Shown piece after piece: positions 51,885-60,253 of a stretch of DNA of 64,000 nt; within the stretch, counting starts at the first letter, position 1; every line of letters starts with the position of its first letter. The stretch lies in assembly GCA_050247255.1 (NCBI GenBank), contig JBFWUM010000006.1, positions 1-64,000 on the forward strand, in the 5' to 3' direction. Both the position numbers and the translations under genes were made by a program. This stretch comes from JBFWUM01 sp050247255. GTDB taxonomy: Bacteria > Acidobacteriota > Vicinamibacteria > Vicinamibacterales > UBA2999. The notes below the pieces were generated by a model, which saw nothing but the letters and a program-made list of their open reading frames with translations, made no database searches and was not told where the DNA came from.

Positions 51885-53207
51885 CTAGCGCGCGGCGACC
51901 TTCCAGATTCGATTGCCCGCATCGTCCGAGACGAGCAGCGAGCCGCCGGGCGTGACCGTGACGCCAACCGGCCGTCCCCACTGCTGGATCGCGCCGCCGT
52001 CGGAGCCATCGGATGCGAGGAAGCCGGTGAGGAAGTCTTCGAGCGGCCCCGGCCGCCCGTTCACCATCGGGAAGAATGCCACCTTGTAGCCGGCGGCGAC
52101 GGATCGATTCCAGGAGCCGTGCAGCGCGACGAAGCCACCATTGCGATAGCGCTCGGGGAAACGGGTGCCGGTGTAGAAGGTGATGCCGAGCGCCGCCGAG
52201 TGCGCCGGGATCAGCACGTCGGGGACGATCGCCCGATTGACGAGATCGGCCTGCGCGCCAACATAGCGTGGATCGTAGTGGCGGCCGATGTACGAGTAGG
52301 GCCAGCCGTAGAAGCCGCCGTCGCGCACCGACGTCGCGTAGTCGGGCACGAGGTCGTCACCCAGGTTGTCGCGCTCGTTCACCGCGGTCCAGACGATGTC
52401 GGTGCCGGGCTGCAGCGCCAGGCCCACCGGGTTGCGGATCCCTGAGGCGTAGACTCGGTAGCCGGTGCCGTCGGGGTTGAACTCGAGGATGGCGGCGCGG
52501 CGGCAGTCCTCACCGGCATCGTTATTCGAACCCGAGCCGACGGCGACGTACATCTTCGTCCCGGCGCGGTTGAAGACGATGTTGCGCGTGGAGTGGCCGC
52601 CCGTCGGGAAATCAAGCAGCTTCTCCGGCGGCGCAGCCGCTTGCAGGTCGCCGGCGTTGTAGCGGTAGCGCACGAGCGAGCCGGTGTTGCCGACGTAGAG
52701 ATAGCCGTCGTGGAACGCCAGGCCGAACGGCGCATCGAGCGTGCCGGCGCCGCGGTTGAGGAAGTTGGGCGGCGGCGCGCACGGGGGCGCACCGGCGCCG
52801 AGCACGGCCGGGGCGCCGCGGCGGCCGCCGCCGGCGCCCTGCCCGCGCGGCCCGGGTGGCGGTGCCTGCGCGAAGACGCTGCGCTGCTCGAACACGCCGT
52901 CCTCGTTCGCGTCGCGCAGGACGGTGATGTTGTTCGCCGCCGGCGAGCTGACGAACAGGTCGCCGTTGGGCGCGTAGACCATCATGCGCGGCGCCGGCAG
53001 CTCGGCGTAGCCGGTGACGGTGAACCCGGCCGGGGCGCGCGGCACCATGCCGTCGGGACGGGCAACCGGCCGGCTCGGCTTGGGGGCCGCAACGGAAGGA
53101 GCCGGGAGCTGATCGGCGCTCGGCTGCGGCGGCGTGCCGCTGAACTGCGCAAAGAGGACAGTCGACCCGGCGACAGCGGCCAGCGCGGCAAGGACACCAC
53201 GAGTCAT
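51885..53207 (-). CDS. Sorbosone/glucose dehydrogenase-like PQQ propeller protein
   Basis: A 440-residue exported protein with a signal peptide (GVLAALAAVAGSTVLFAQ). A six-blade propeller follows: APRMMVYAPNGDLFVSS, APFGLAFHDGYLYVGNTG, RNIVFNRAGTKMYVAVGSGS, IRNPVGLALQPGTDIVWTAV, DGGFYGWPYSYIG and GGFVALHGSWNRS. These are the marks of the GSDH/sorbosone dehydrogenase family, which oxidises sugars with PQQ. A Gly/Arg-rich loop (residues 115-135) is unusual. Its stop abuts the convergent radical SAM stop with no gap. Confidence 0.9.
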   Translation of the reverse strand: MTRGVLAALAAVAGSTVLFAQFSGTPPQPSADQLPAPSVAAPKPSRPVARPDGMVPRAPAGFTVTGYAELPAPRMMVYAPNGDLFVSSPAANNITVLRDANEDGVFEQRSVFAQAPPPGPRGQGAGGGRRGAPAVLGAGAPPCAPPPNFLNRGAGTLDAPFGLAFHDGYLYVGNTGSLVRYRYNAGDLQAAAPPEKLLDFPTGGHSTRNIVFNRAGTKMYVAVGSGSNNDAGEDCRRAAILEFNPDGTGYRVYASGIRNPVGLALQPGTDIVWTAVNERDNLGDDLVPDYATSVRDGGFYGWPYSYIGRHYDPRYVGAQADLVNRAIVPDVLIPAHSAALGITFYTGTRFPERYRNGGFVALHGSWNRSVAAGYKVAFFPMVNGRPGPLEDFLTGFLASDGSDGGAIQQWGRPVGVTVTPGGSLLVSDDAGNRIWKVAAR

Positions 53208-53226
53208 GCGAGCCTCCTGAGGCGAT

Positions 53227-53346
53227 TCTCACACGAGAAACGGAGAAACGGAGATCCAACTTGGTTGTCTTTACGAGACCAACCTGAGAGAACTCCGTTT
53301 CTCCGCTCCTCCGTGTGTGCCCGTCTCCGTGCCCTCCGTACCCTCC
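53227..53346. repeat. Inverted CGGAGAAA-type array
   Basis: Left arm TCTCACACGAGAAACGGAGA, centre TCCAACTTGGTTGTCTTTAC, right arm CTCCGTTTCTCCGCTCCTCC continuing as degenerate CCGTCTCCGTGCCCTCCGTA. The whole right arm is coding: it supplies the last ~25 residues of the epimerase. Confidence 0.88.
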
Positions 53347-54287
53347 AACCAACTCACGAAGCGCTTGATTCCCTCCTCAAAGCTCACCTGCGGCGCGTAG
53401 GCCAGTTCGCGGCGGGCCTTGTCGATCGACGCCCACGTCTGCGGGACGTCGCCGGGCTGGTCCGGGAGACGCGTGAGGCGGGCGCGGACGCCGAGCGCCG
53501 CTTCAAGGGTGTCAATCAACTCCTGCAGCGATACCGTGCGGTCGTTTCCCAGGTTGAACACCGAGAACGGGGCGCCCTGCCACTCCATGGCGGCGCGGAT
53601 ACCGCGCACGGTATCGGCCACGCAGGTGTAGTCGCGGCGCGTGGTGCCATCGCCATAGAAGGGGATCACCTCCCCCGCCAGCATCGCGCGCGCGAACTTG
53701 TGGATGGCCAGGTCGGGCCGCTGCCGCGGGCCGTAGACGGTGAAGAAGCGGAGCGCCACGAAGCGGAGGCCATAGAGACGGCTGTAGACGTGGCCGAGCA
53801 GCTCGCCGCTGATCTTCGTGCTGGCGTATGGACTGATCGGCTGCAGCCGCGTCTCCTCCTCGTGCCACGGCACGTGCGGGTTGACGCCATAGACGCTGCT
53901 GGACGAGGCGAACACGAACTGGGCGATGCCGCGGCGGCGGGCGAACTCGAGCAGGCACTGCGTGCCGGTGACGTTGACGTGCTGGTAGCCGGGCGGATCG
54001 GCCAGCGACGGGCGCACGCCGGCTCGCGCGCCAAGATGGACGATCACGTCGTAGTTGTCGCGAAGTTCCGCATCGACTGCCACGGGGTCGGTGAAGTCGA
54101 TCCGCGCGAGGCAATAGGACGGGTGCCGCCGATGCGGCGCCACGTTGTCCTCCTTGATCGCGGCGGCGTAGAACGGATCGAAGTTGTCGACGACCGTGAC
54201 GCGCCACCCCTCGGCCAGCAGCGCGTCGACCAGATGGCTGCCGATGAACCCGGCGCCGCCCGTCACGAGCGCGTGCTGGTCGCGCAC
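53271..54287 (-). CDS. NAD-dependent epimerase/dehydratase, UDP-glucuronate epimerase-like
   Basis: A 338-residue SDR from a GTG at 54287, 5 nt after the previous stop. Rossmann motif ALVTGGAGFIGSHLVDALL, VDNFDPFY, HLGARAGVRPSL, catalytic SSSVYG and YASTK-type SPYASTKISGE. The GVRPSL loop and NVTGT fit UDP-glucuronate 4-epimerase or related sugar epimerases. The natural end seems to be about SFEEGIKRFVSWLE; the following GTEGTETGTHGGAEKRSS is read from the repeat array. It belongs to the surface-glycan operon with the phosphodiesterase and two GT2 genes. Confidence 0.92.
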   Translation of the reverse strand: MRDQHALVTGGAGFIGSHLVDALLAEGWRVTVVDNFDPFYAAAIKEDNVAPHRRHPSYCLARIDFTDPVAVDAELRDNYDVIVHLGARAGVRPSLADPPGYQHVNVTGTQCLLEFARRRGIAQFVFASSSSVYGVNPHVPWHEEETRLQPISPYASTKISGELLGHVYSRLYGLRFVALRFFTVYGPRQRPDLAIHKFARAMLAGEVIPFYGDGTTRRDYTCVADTVRGIRAAMEWQGAPFSVFNLGNDRTVSLQELIDTLEAALGVRARLTRLPDQPGDVPQTWASIDKARRELAYAPQVSFEEGIKRFVSWLEGTEGTETGTHGGAEKRSSLRLVS

Positions 54288-54292
54288 AGGGC

Positions 54293-55942
54293 TCAGGCGG
54301 CGGCTGTCGCGGTGGCACGGCCGTCCATCGCGATGGGGCGCCCCTCGAAGTGCGCCGGCAGCGGTGCGCCAAGCAGGGTGAGGATGGTCGGCGCGAGGTC
54401 GAGCGCATGGTGCTCGGTGAGCCGCGACGCGGGGATTCCGTCGCCGTGCGCCAGCAGGAAGCCGCGGTGCACATGGCTGCCGGCGCGCTTGAACGGCACC
54501 GGCCCGATGCGCCCGAACCGGGGGTGGTCGATGACGTCGGTTGGCTCCGCCGTCCACAGGATGATCAGGTCGGCGTCCGGCAGCCGCTCGCCGGGCGCCG
54601 ACTCCTGCAGCGCCGCGCGCCGCGTCCGCACCACGCGGGCCACGGCCGGCGACCCGGTCCGCGGGTTGCGCAGCGCCTCGAGCTCGGCGGTGATCTCCCC
54701 GGTCACCGCGTCGTAGTCGGCGGGATCGACGATGCCCTGCACGTCGCGGCCGGCGACGTTGACGCGGACGTAGCCCTCCGAGAAGCTCGGGAGCGCAAAC
54801 GCCTTCATCCGCGGCCACGCCGGGTGGTACCACATCGGCGGCTGCGATCCGAGGCGGCAGTCGTCGGGACAGAGCGGCACGGTGTCGGCAATGCCCAGGC
54901 GCCGCTCGATGGCGTAGTGAAAGAAGGTCGTCGGCAGCGTGCGCCGCATCCAACGGGTAATCGGGTTGCGGTCGTGCTTCATGCCCCACAGCACCGACCG
55001 CCACGATCGGTGTCTCGGCATGCGAACGACCGGAGGCGGCGCCGTGCCCGCCTTCCCCTTCGCCAGACCGAACTGCCCCGGGAACGAGTAGCGATACATC
55101 AGCTCCGGCAGCAGCACCATGCTCGGCACGTCGGTGCTGTTGGTCTCCATGCCGTGATCGGAGAACACGATGACGCGGGTCCCGGGCGGCGCGGCGTCGA
55201 TCAGATCGGCAATGCCGCGATCGACATCCTGGAAGATCCGCAGCAGCGGGCTCGGCCCATCGCTCGTCTGATACAGGGGATGATCGGCGTGCTCCGTGTG
55301 CCAGAAGTAGTGCTGCGCCGAGTGCGTTTCGCTGAAGTAGGTCAGGAACAGGTCCCACCGTTCGCGCCCGAGCAGGTCGCGGCAGGCCGAGACGCGCCGC
55401 CGGACACCTGTCTCGAGTCCCTCGAACAGGCGCTGCATCGCCGCCGCGTCCCCCATCGACAGCACATCGTCCTTGTGCAGCGTCGGGTGCCCGCCGTGAG
55501 TGGAGACGATGTCGTCGAACAGGTCCGGCGGATCCGAGTGGCTCGGGCAGCGCGGCGAATGCGCCCCCCAGCCGAGGACCTGGACGCCGTTCACGCCGGG
55601 GATGAGCCGCGTCTGCGGCATGTCGAAGACGGCCACGCGATAGTCGGGCCCGAGGTCATAAAACGGCCTGAACTCGGCGTAGTCGTAGGCGCCGGCCTGC
55701 ACGGTGTAGTCGTCGGCGTACTTGAACGGCGACCAGTACCCGTGCGTCGCCGGGCCGCAACCGGTCAGGAAGGTCGTGTTGCAGCTCTCGGCGCGGCCGT
55801 AGTCGAAGGTCGTGAGGCGGCCGTATGCGCCTTCTGCCCGCAGGCGGGCCAGGGTCGGCAGATGCCCGGCATCAATCCACCGCTCCACCAGGACGGGATC
55901 GGCGGCATCGAGCCCGAGGACCAGCACCGGCGCCCGGCTCAT
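54293..55942 (-). CDS. Alkaline phosphatase superfamily type I phosphodiesterase
   Basis: A 549-residue protein. VLVLGLDAADPVLVERW has the first metal aspartate, FDYGRAESCNTTFLTGCGPA holds the nucleophilic threonine, and VIVFSDHGMETNSTD the metal DHG motif; LVAHGDGIPASRL contributes near the end. No signal peptide. Family members cleave phosphodiesters or transfer phospho-groups; in glycan loci they may modify sugars or lipids. Overlaps the upstream GT2 gene by 4 nt and precedes the epimerase by 5 nt, so all are co-transcribed. Confidence 0.88.
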   Translation of the reverse strand: MSRAPVLVLGLDAADPVLVERWIDAGHLPTLARLRAEGAYGRLTTFDYGRAESCNTTFLTGCGPATHGYWSPFKYADDYTVQAGAYDYAEFRPFYDLGPDYRVAVFDMPQTRLIPGVNGVQVLGWGAHSPRCPSHSDPPDLFDDIVSTHGGHPTLHKDDVLSMGDAAAMQRLFEGLETGVRRRVSACRDLLGRERWDLFLTYFSETHSAQHYFWHTEHADHPLYQTSDGPSPLLRIFQDVDRGIADLIDAAPPGTRVIVFSDHGMETNSTDVPSMVLLPELMYRYSFPGQFGLAKGKAGTAPPPVVRMPRHRSWRSVLWGMKHDRNPITRWMRRTLPTTFFHYAIERRLGIADTVPLCPDDCRLGSQPPMWYHPAWPRMKAFALPSFSEGYVRVNVAGRDVQGIVDPADYDAVTGEITAELEALRNPRTGSPAVARVVRTRRAALQESAPGERLPDADLIILWTAEPTDVIDHPRFGRIGPVPFKRAGSHVHRGFLLAHGDGIPASRLTEHHALDLAPTILTLLGAPLPAHFEGRPIAMDGRATATAAA

Positions 55943-56934
55943 GCCCGCGCCTCCAACGTGCGGACGCCGCCCGACTTCCTGCCGTCGCGCCGGCGCGCCG
56001 CAATCCGCTCCCGCGCATAGGACACCAGGAAGCGCACGCGGTTCTCGTGATAGAACGCTCGTGCCTCGTCACGACGCATCAACGCCCGCACGCCGGACAG
56101 CGCGTGCTCGAGCGCCTGCCGGTAGATGAACCCCGGACAGCCGAGCAGCTCACGCCCCGTCGTCGATTCCACGATGCGCCCCTCGTGATCGATCAGGTCG
56201 AGCAGCCGCATGCGCGACGCGTAGCGGCCCGATCGCGTGTACCAGAACCGGAAGTACTGTTTTGTCAGCCGCTCCGCCGGGACGTCCACCCAGACCACCA
56301 TGTCGGGCACATACACGCCGCGCCCGCCGGCGCGCCACAGGCGCAGCTGGATCTCGCGGTCCTGCGAGCGGATGAAGGCCGGGTCGAACGGCCCGATGCG
56401 CTCGAACACCCGGCGCCGGAAGGCGAAGCTGGCGCCAATCAGGCACGGGGCGGCGTTCGAGGCGTCGACGATGACGGGCGCATCGCCCTTCTCCTGCAAG
56501 GCGAGCGGCGCCCACTGCAGCCGGCTGAACCAGCGCGGCAGCGGCCCCGGCCAGCGCGGCAGCACCTTGCCGCCGATCATGTCCGCGTCCGGATGGCGCG
56601 CGAACGCCCGCGCGATCGCCTCGACCCAGTCCGCCATCACGTACACGTCATCGTCCGTGAAGGCGATGTAGCGCCCGCGCGCCGCCGCAATGCCGGCGTT
56701 GCGCGCATAGGGCAGCCCCTGTTGCGGCTCGAAGACATAGCGCAGCCGCGAGGCCCCCGCGGCGATGCGCGACTCGACCCACGCGCGCGTCCCATCGGTG
56801 GAGTTGTTGTCGACGACGATCACCTCGTAGGGGATGCGGGTCTCCTGGGCGAGGCACGCGTCGACGGCAATCGGCAGCTGGTCGCAGCGGTTGCTGGTGC
56901 TGATGACGATCGAGACGATGCAGGCATCTTCCAT
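55939..56934 (-). CDS. Family 2 glycosyltransferase
   Basis: A 331-residue GT-A protein: VSIVISTSNRCDQLPIAVDA, VIVVDNNSTDGTRAWV, GLPYARNAGIAAARGRYIAF then TDDDVYV with the metal-binding DDD. IGGKVLPRWPG and PCLIGASFAFRRRVF with QDREIQLRLW form the acceptor part (ED-type base in DREIQ). No TM segment. It should transfer an activated sugar to a surface glycan. The second enzyme of this type follows upstream with similar layout. Confidence 0.92.
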   Translation of the reverse strand: MEDACIVSIVISTSNRCDQLPIAVDACLAQETRIPYEVIVVDNNSTDGTRAWVESRIAAGASRLRYVFEPQQGLPYARNAGIAAARGRYIAFTDDDVYVMADWVEAIARAFARHPDADMIGGKVLPRWPGPLPRWFSRLQWAPLALQEKGDAPVIVDASNAAPCLIGASFAFRRRVFERIGPFDPAFIRSQDREIQLRLWRAGGRGVYVPDMVVWVDVPAERLTKQYFRFWYTRSGRYASRMRLLDLIDHEGRIVESTTGRELLGCPGFIYRQALEHALSGVRALMRRDEARAFYHENRVRFLVSYARERIAARRRDGRKSGGVRTLEARA

Positions 56935-56937
56935 GGG

Positions 56938-57984
56938 TCAGACCTCCGCCCGGGAACGAATCGGCGTGATCGCGGGCGCCGACGGCGCTGCCGGCGCCGC
57001 GCGCCGCGACTCGACGGCATAGCCGGCGAGATAGGCCAGGCGCAGCAGCGGCAACAGCCGCGCCGGGGCGCGGCCCGCCGTCGCGCGCGCCAACGCGAGC
57101 AGCGCCCGCGCGCCCTCGCTGTAGACGAAGCGAGGAATGCCGTGGCGGGAGGCGGTCTGCCATCGCGCGTGCGCCACGCCCTTCCAGTACCACCAGCGCG
57201 TGAAGTAGCGCCGGCGCAGGCGCTCGGGCGGCACCTGGTGATAAACGACCATGCCCGGCACGTAGACGCCGCGCGCCCCGGCGGCGCGGCTGCGCGCGAA
57301 GAACTCCGCCTGCTCCTGGCCGAGCAGCGAGCGGCCACGGCGTCCGAGGTCCTCGCGGAAGCCGCCAATCTGCGCCGCCAGCGCCGCGCGAATGGCCATG
57401 TTGCCGCCACCGGGAATGCGATGGCGCTCCTCGAACACGAATGGATCGGGCCCGTAGTCGAACAGGCCGAGCGGTGCGCGCATTTCCGCGTGCGCGAGAT
57501 CGAGCCACGCCGGCCGCGCGCCACCGAGCAGCGGGACGACGGGACCGCCGCTGTAGTGCACGGCGGGATCTTCGAGCAGCGGGCGGCACCCGGCGTCGAT
57601 CCAGCCCGGATCGAAGTGCTGGTCGTCGTCGCCAAACAGGATGATGCGGCCCGAGACGATCCGCAGACCTGTGTTGAGGGCAAAGCTCTTTCCCAGGCGC
57701 GGCTCCCGGACGTAGCGCACCGGCACCGGGAAGGTCCGGGCGGCTGAGGCGATGACATCCGCGGTGTCGTCGGTGGAGGCGTTGTCGACCACGACGAGTT
57801 CCCAGGGACGCGCGCTCACCGACGCCCGCAGCGTCTCGATGGCCTCGGCGAGCATGCGCGCGCGGTCTCGGGTACAGATGAGCACGGACGCGACGGGAGC
57901 AACGGAGCTCAAGCGGACCGCACCTGTGCAAAACGCTCTCCGCAGCCGAGGTCGCCGAACACGCGGGAATTCCTGTGAGGACAT
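56938..57984 (-). CDS. Family 2 glycosyltransferase
   Basis: A 348-residue GT-A protein, a distant paralogue of the next gene 4 nt downstream. SVLICTRDRARMLAEAIETL, LVVVDNASTDDTADV, RLGKSFALNTGLRIVSGRII then FGDDDQHF with DDD, SGGPVVPLLGG, GGNMAIRAAL and LLGQEQAEFF as the ED-type motif. The C-terminal half contains YHQVPPERLRRRYFTRWWYW, a basic-aromatic segment that may contact membrane. First gene of the glycan cassette. The N-terminus before residue 30 is basic and not conserved. Confidence 0.9.
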   Translation of the reverse strand: MSSQEFPRVRRPRLRRAFCTGAVRLSSVAPVASVLICTRDRARMLAEAIETLRASVSARPWELVVVDNASTDDTADVIASAARTFPVPVRYVREPRLGKSFALNTGLRIVSGRIILFGDDDQHFDPGWIDAGCRPLLEDPAVHYSGGPVVPLLGGARPAWLDLAHAEMRAPLGLFDYGPDPFVFEERHRIPGGGNMAIRAALAAQIGGFREDLGRRGRSLLGQEQAEFFARSRAAGARGVYVPGMVVYHQVPPERLRRRYFTRWWYWKGVAHARWQTASRHGIPRFVYSEGARALLALARATAGRAPARLLPLLRLAYLAGYAVESRRAAPAAPSAPAITPIRSRAEV

Positions 57985-58006
57985 TCCCGCCTGGGAAGCT
58001 GATTTC

Positions 58007-58978
58007 CTATTTCTTCGGCGCCGCTACCCCGGGTGTGACCGGCTGCGTCGTGCGCGACGGCGTCTGCGGCGAGTCGCCGGCCCGCTTCACGCTGCCGGCG
58101 TCGATCTGGCGCCCGGCCTCATCGATGACCTGGAAGAACAGCTCATCGCCGACGACCTCGACCAGCATGAAGGCGTAGCCCCGGTCCCATCCCTTGGCGG
58201 TGAGCGCACTCGGCTCCAGGTCGCCGCGCCGCAGCTTCGCCGAGTTGCCGATCGTGAAGTAGGCGACCCCTTTCTGCGGCTTCACACGCTCGTAGAAGTG
58301 CTCGTGCCCGGCGAACACGACGTTGACGCCGTGCTTCAGGAAGATCGGCTCCAGCTTCTCGCGCTGCAGGTCGGCCGATCCGTGGGTCTCGCCGGATGAG
58401 TACAGCGGGTGATGGAAGAACGCGATCTTCCAGTCGGATCCGCTGGCCATCAGCGCCTCTTCCAGCCACTTCACCTGCGCCTCGTCGACGTAGTTGGTGT
58501 CGAGGGCGAAGAAGCGCACGCCGTCCTTCGGCTTGAACGAGTAATAGCGCTCGCCGTTCATGTTGAACGGCTTGTACAGCCGCTGGTTCGGGTCGTCGTG
58601 GTTGCCGAGCGAGGCGTAGAACTTCACGCCGGCGCCGAGCAGCGCGGCGTACGGCTCCTCGAAGTTGCGGCGGAAGTTGCGCGCGTTGTCGGTGCCGTAG
58701 ATGTTGTCGCCGGTCATGATGACGAACTCGTACGGAAATTTCGTGCGCCAGGCCGTGAGCTGATCGGCGACCCGCTGCTGCTTGGAGTCGCCGGTCCCGG
58801 TGTCGCCGATGACGGCAAACTTCACCGAGTCGGCCTCGAGCGGCAGCCGCAGCGGCTGCTCGGGCGCGGCCGCTGCGGACCGTGCCTGGGCGGCGGGCTG
58901 GAGGTCAAGACTCGCTGCCGCGCAGCCGGCCCACGCGGGGGCGGCGACGAGCAGCGCGGCAGTCAGCAGGCGTCGCAT
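58007..58978 (-). CDS. Exported metallophosphoesterase
   Basis: A 323-residue protein with an N-terminal signal ending in the lipobox-like WAGC. Calcineurin-type motifs in order: FAVIGDTGTG (GDxG), IMTGDNIYG (GDN), ASLGNHDDP (GNHD), FFHHPLYSS and VFAGHEHFYE (GHxH), so both metals can be bound. It resembles purple-acid-phosphatase-like periplasmic phosphatases. The C-terminus is Ser/Thr/Pro-rich (TPSRTTQPVTPGVAAPKK). It lies 22 nt after the GT2 start region on the same strand. Confidence 0.92.
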   Translation of the reverse strand: MRRLLTAALLVAAPAWAGCAAASLDLQPAAQARSAAAAPEQPLRLPLEADSVKFAVIGDTGTGDSKQQRVADQLTAWRTKFPYEFVIMTGDNIYGTDNARNFRRNFEEPYAALLGAGVKFYASLGNHDDPNQRLYKPFNMNGERYYSFKPKDGVRFFALDTNYVDEAQVKWLEEALMASGSDWKIAFFHHPLYSSGETHGSADLQREKLEPIFLKHGVNVVFAGHEHFYERVKPQKGVAYFTIGNSAKLRRGDLEPSALTAKGWDRGYAFMLVEVVGDELFFQVIDEAGRQIDAGSVKRAGDSPQTPSRTTQPVTPGVAAPKK

Positions 58979-58987
58979 GTCTCCTCC

Positions 58988-59599
58988 CTATCGGATGGCG
59001 TGTGGCACGTAGTCGACGATCAGGTTGGCGTCGACGTCGATCAGCACCAGGTGCCGGCCGACGACGCGGTATTGCAGCGCCTCCGGCAGCGTCGGCAGGT
59101 TGGCCAGCAGGTTCGACGGCGTCGTCGCCTTGGTGTCGGCGACGTACGGTGCGTTGACTTTCATCGGCACCGAGCCTGGCGCCGGGGCATCGTCCTTGAG
59201 CACCGCTCGCGCATCGCGTCCGTCCTCACCCCTCAGCTCGGGGTACATCAAGGCGCGGAAGCGCGCGCGGATCTGCGGCGTGAAGATGTCGCCCGCCTTC
59301 GCCCCGGGGCGCAGCTTCCGGATGTTCGCGGCGAGCGTCTCCTGCGCCGCCTTGATCTCCGCGGCGTTCTCGGACTCTTTCAGCTTCGGACCGTCACCCC
59401 GGGCCTTATTCCGGATCTGCATGTAGGCGTCGATGCGATCGGTGAAGTCCTTGAGGGTCGCGGCGTCCTCGTTGACGGCCTCTTTCCTGACGGCGTCCTT
59501 CTGGACAGCATCCTTCTTGACGGGCGGCTGCTGCGCACCTGCAGGCGAACAGGCGAGCACAAGCGCAGCAGCCGCGGCAGCACACAGCCGGCGGGGCAT
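58988..59599 (-). CDS. Exported hypothetical protein, 203 residues
   Basis: The start at 59599 follows AAGGAGG at 6 nt; a hairpin can hide this site (see 59606). Signal peptide RRLCAAAAAALVLACSPAGAQ, with a lipobox-like LACS. The mature part has a Lys/Asp repeat (KKDAVQKDAVRKEAV), a helical region with DFTDRIDAYMQIRNKARGDG and a C-terminal domain ending LEYR-like ALQYRVVGRHLVLIDVDANL. I associate this ending with a family of exported Acidobacteriota proteins. Function is unknown. Confidence 0.75.
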   Translation of the reverse strand: MPRRLCAAAAAALVLACSPAGAQQPPVKKDAVQKDAVRKEAVNEDAATLKDFTDRIDAYMQIRNKARGDGPKLKESENAAEIKAAQETLAANIRKLRPGAKAGDIFTPQIRARFRALMYPELRGEDGRDARAVLKDDAPAPGSVPMKVNAPYVADTKATTPSNLLANLPTLPEALQYRVVGRHLVLIDVDANLIVDYVPHAIR

Positions 59600-59605
59600 G
59601 GGCCT

Positions 59606-59624
59606 CCTCCTTGAGAGAAGGAGG
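59606..59624 (-). promoter_or_regulatory. Hairpin over the ribosome-binding site of the 59599 gene
   Basis: In leftward reading CCTCCTT-CTCTC-AAGGAGG: a perfect 7-bp stem with a 5-base loop. Its right arm is a full Shine-Dalgarno sequence 6 nt before the ATG. Pairing would block initiation, as in RNA thermometers or coupled attenuators. A second weaker AGG follows the stem. Confidence 0.55.
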
Positions 59625-59640
59625 TTCACGATTCGTACCC

Positions 59641-59805
59641 TCAGCCGCGATGGCCCGGCGTTTCGTCGGCGATGTCGCCGATATCGTCGGGGTCCGGCAC
59701 GTCGGGGCGGCCGAGGTCGCGCGGCTCGTCCTTACGCTCGCCACGCTCTCTCGAGCTGTCGGTCTGCGAGGGCGTACGGAAGTCCTCTTTATCGGGATTC
59801 GGCAT
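59641..59805 (-). CDS. Small acidic hydrophilic protein, 54 residues
   Basis: A frame from the ATG at 59805 (GCGAGGC upstream) to a TGA at 59643-59641. The peptide begins PNPDKEDFRTPSQTDSSRER, has GERKDEPRDLGRPDVPDPDD and ends IGDIADETPGHRG. It is disordered and charged, with alternating acidic and basic runs and no hydrophobic core. It resembles small stress-type disordered proteins of soil bacteria. It sits between the exported protein and the lipoprotein genes, all leftward. Confidence 0.5.
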   Translation of the reverse strand: MPNPDKEDFRTPSQTDSSRERGERKDEPRDLGRPDVPDPDDIGDIADETPGHRG

Positions 59806-59837
59806 GCCTCGCCGGAGGCAAATGGAGTGCCGAGGGC

Positions 59838-60224
59838 TTAGCGTGCGACGAAGAAGTCGCGCGTGGCGACGGCCGCGCCGTCCACGAGGATCTCGACCTT
59901 GTAGGAGCCGACCGGCGCCGCGCCCGCGAACTGGATATGGAACTCGGTGGCACCCGGTTCGCGGTAGGAGACCTCTTTCGACTCTTCGCTGATCGGGCGG
60001 CCGTTGAACGTCCAGCGCGCGGTGATGGTGCTGGTGCCCGGGCCATCGGTCAACGCGGACACGTAGATCGTGTCCTCCGGCTTGAAACGGTTGGTGAAGC
60101 TGCCGACGCTGCCGTCGGAGTTGATGGTCCGGCCAAGCTGCACGTTCGACACGGTCAGCGGGTTACTCGGGGCGCAGGCGGGCAGCAGCGCGATCAGGGC
60201 GACGACGAACGCGAAACGCATCAT
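59838..60224 (-). CDS. Small lipoprotein with one beta-sandwich domain
   Basis: A 128-residue protein with a lipobox (VVALIALLPACAPS). The mature part alternates strands: LTVSNVQLGRTI, TIYVSALTDGPGTSTITARW, EVSYREPGATEFHIQFAGA and YKVEILVDGAAVATRDFFVA, consistent with an immunoglobulin-like fold. Function is unknown. It is separated by 32 nt from the 54-residue gene. Confidence 0.7.
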   Translation of the reverse strand: MMRFAFVVALIALLPACAPSNPLTVSNVQLGRTINSDGSVGSFTNRFKPEDTIYVSALTDGPGTSTITARWTFNGRPISEESKEVSYREPGATEFHIQFAGAAPVGSYKVEILVDGAAVATRDFFVAR

Positions 60225-60253
60225 CCCGAACTATAGCCCATCGACACGTCGCG

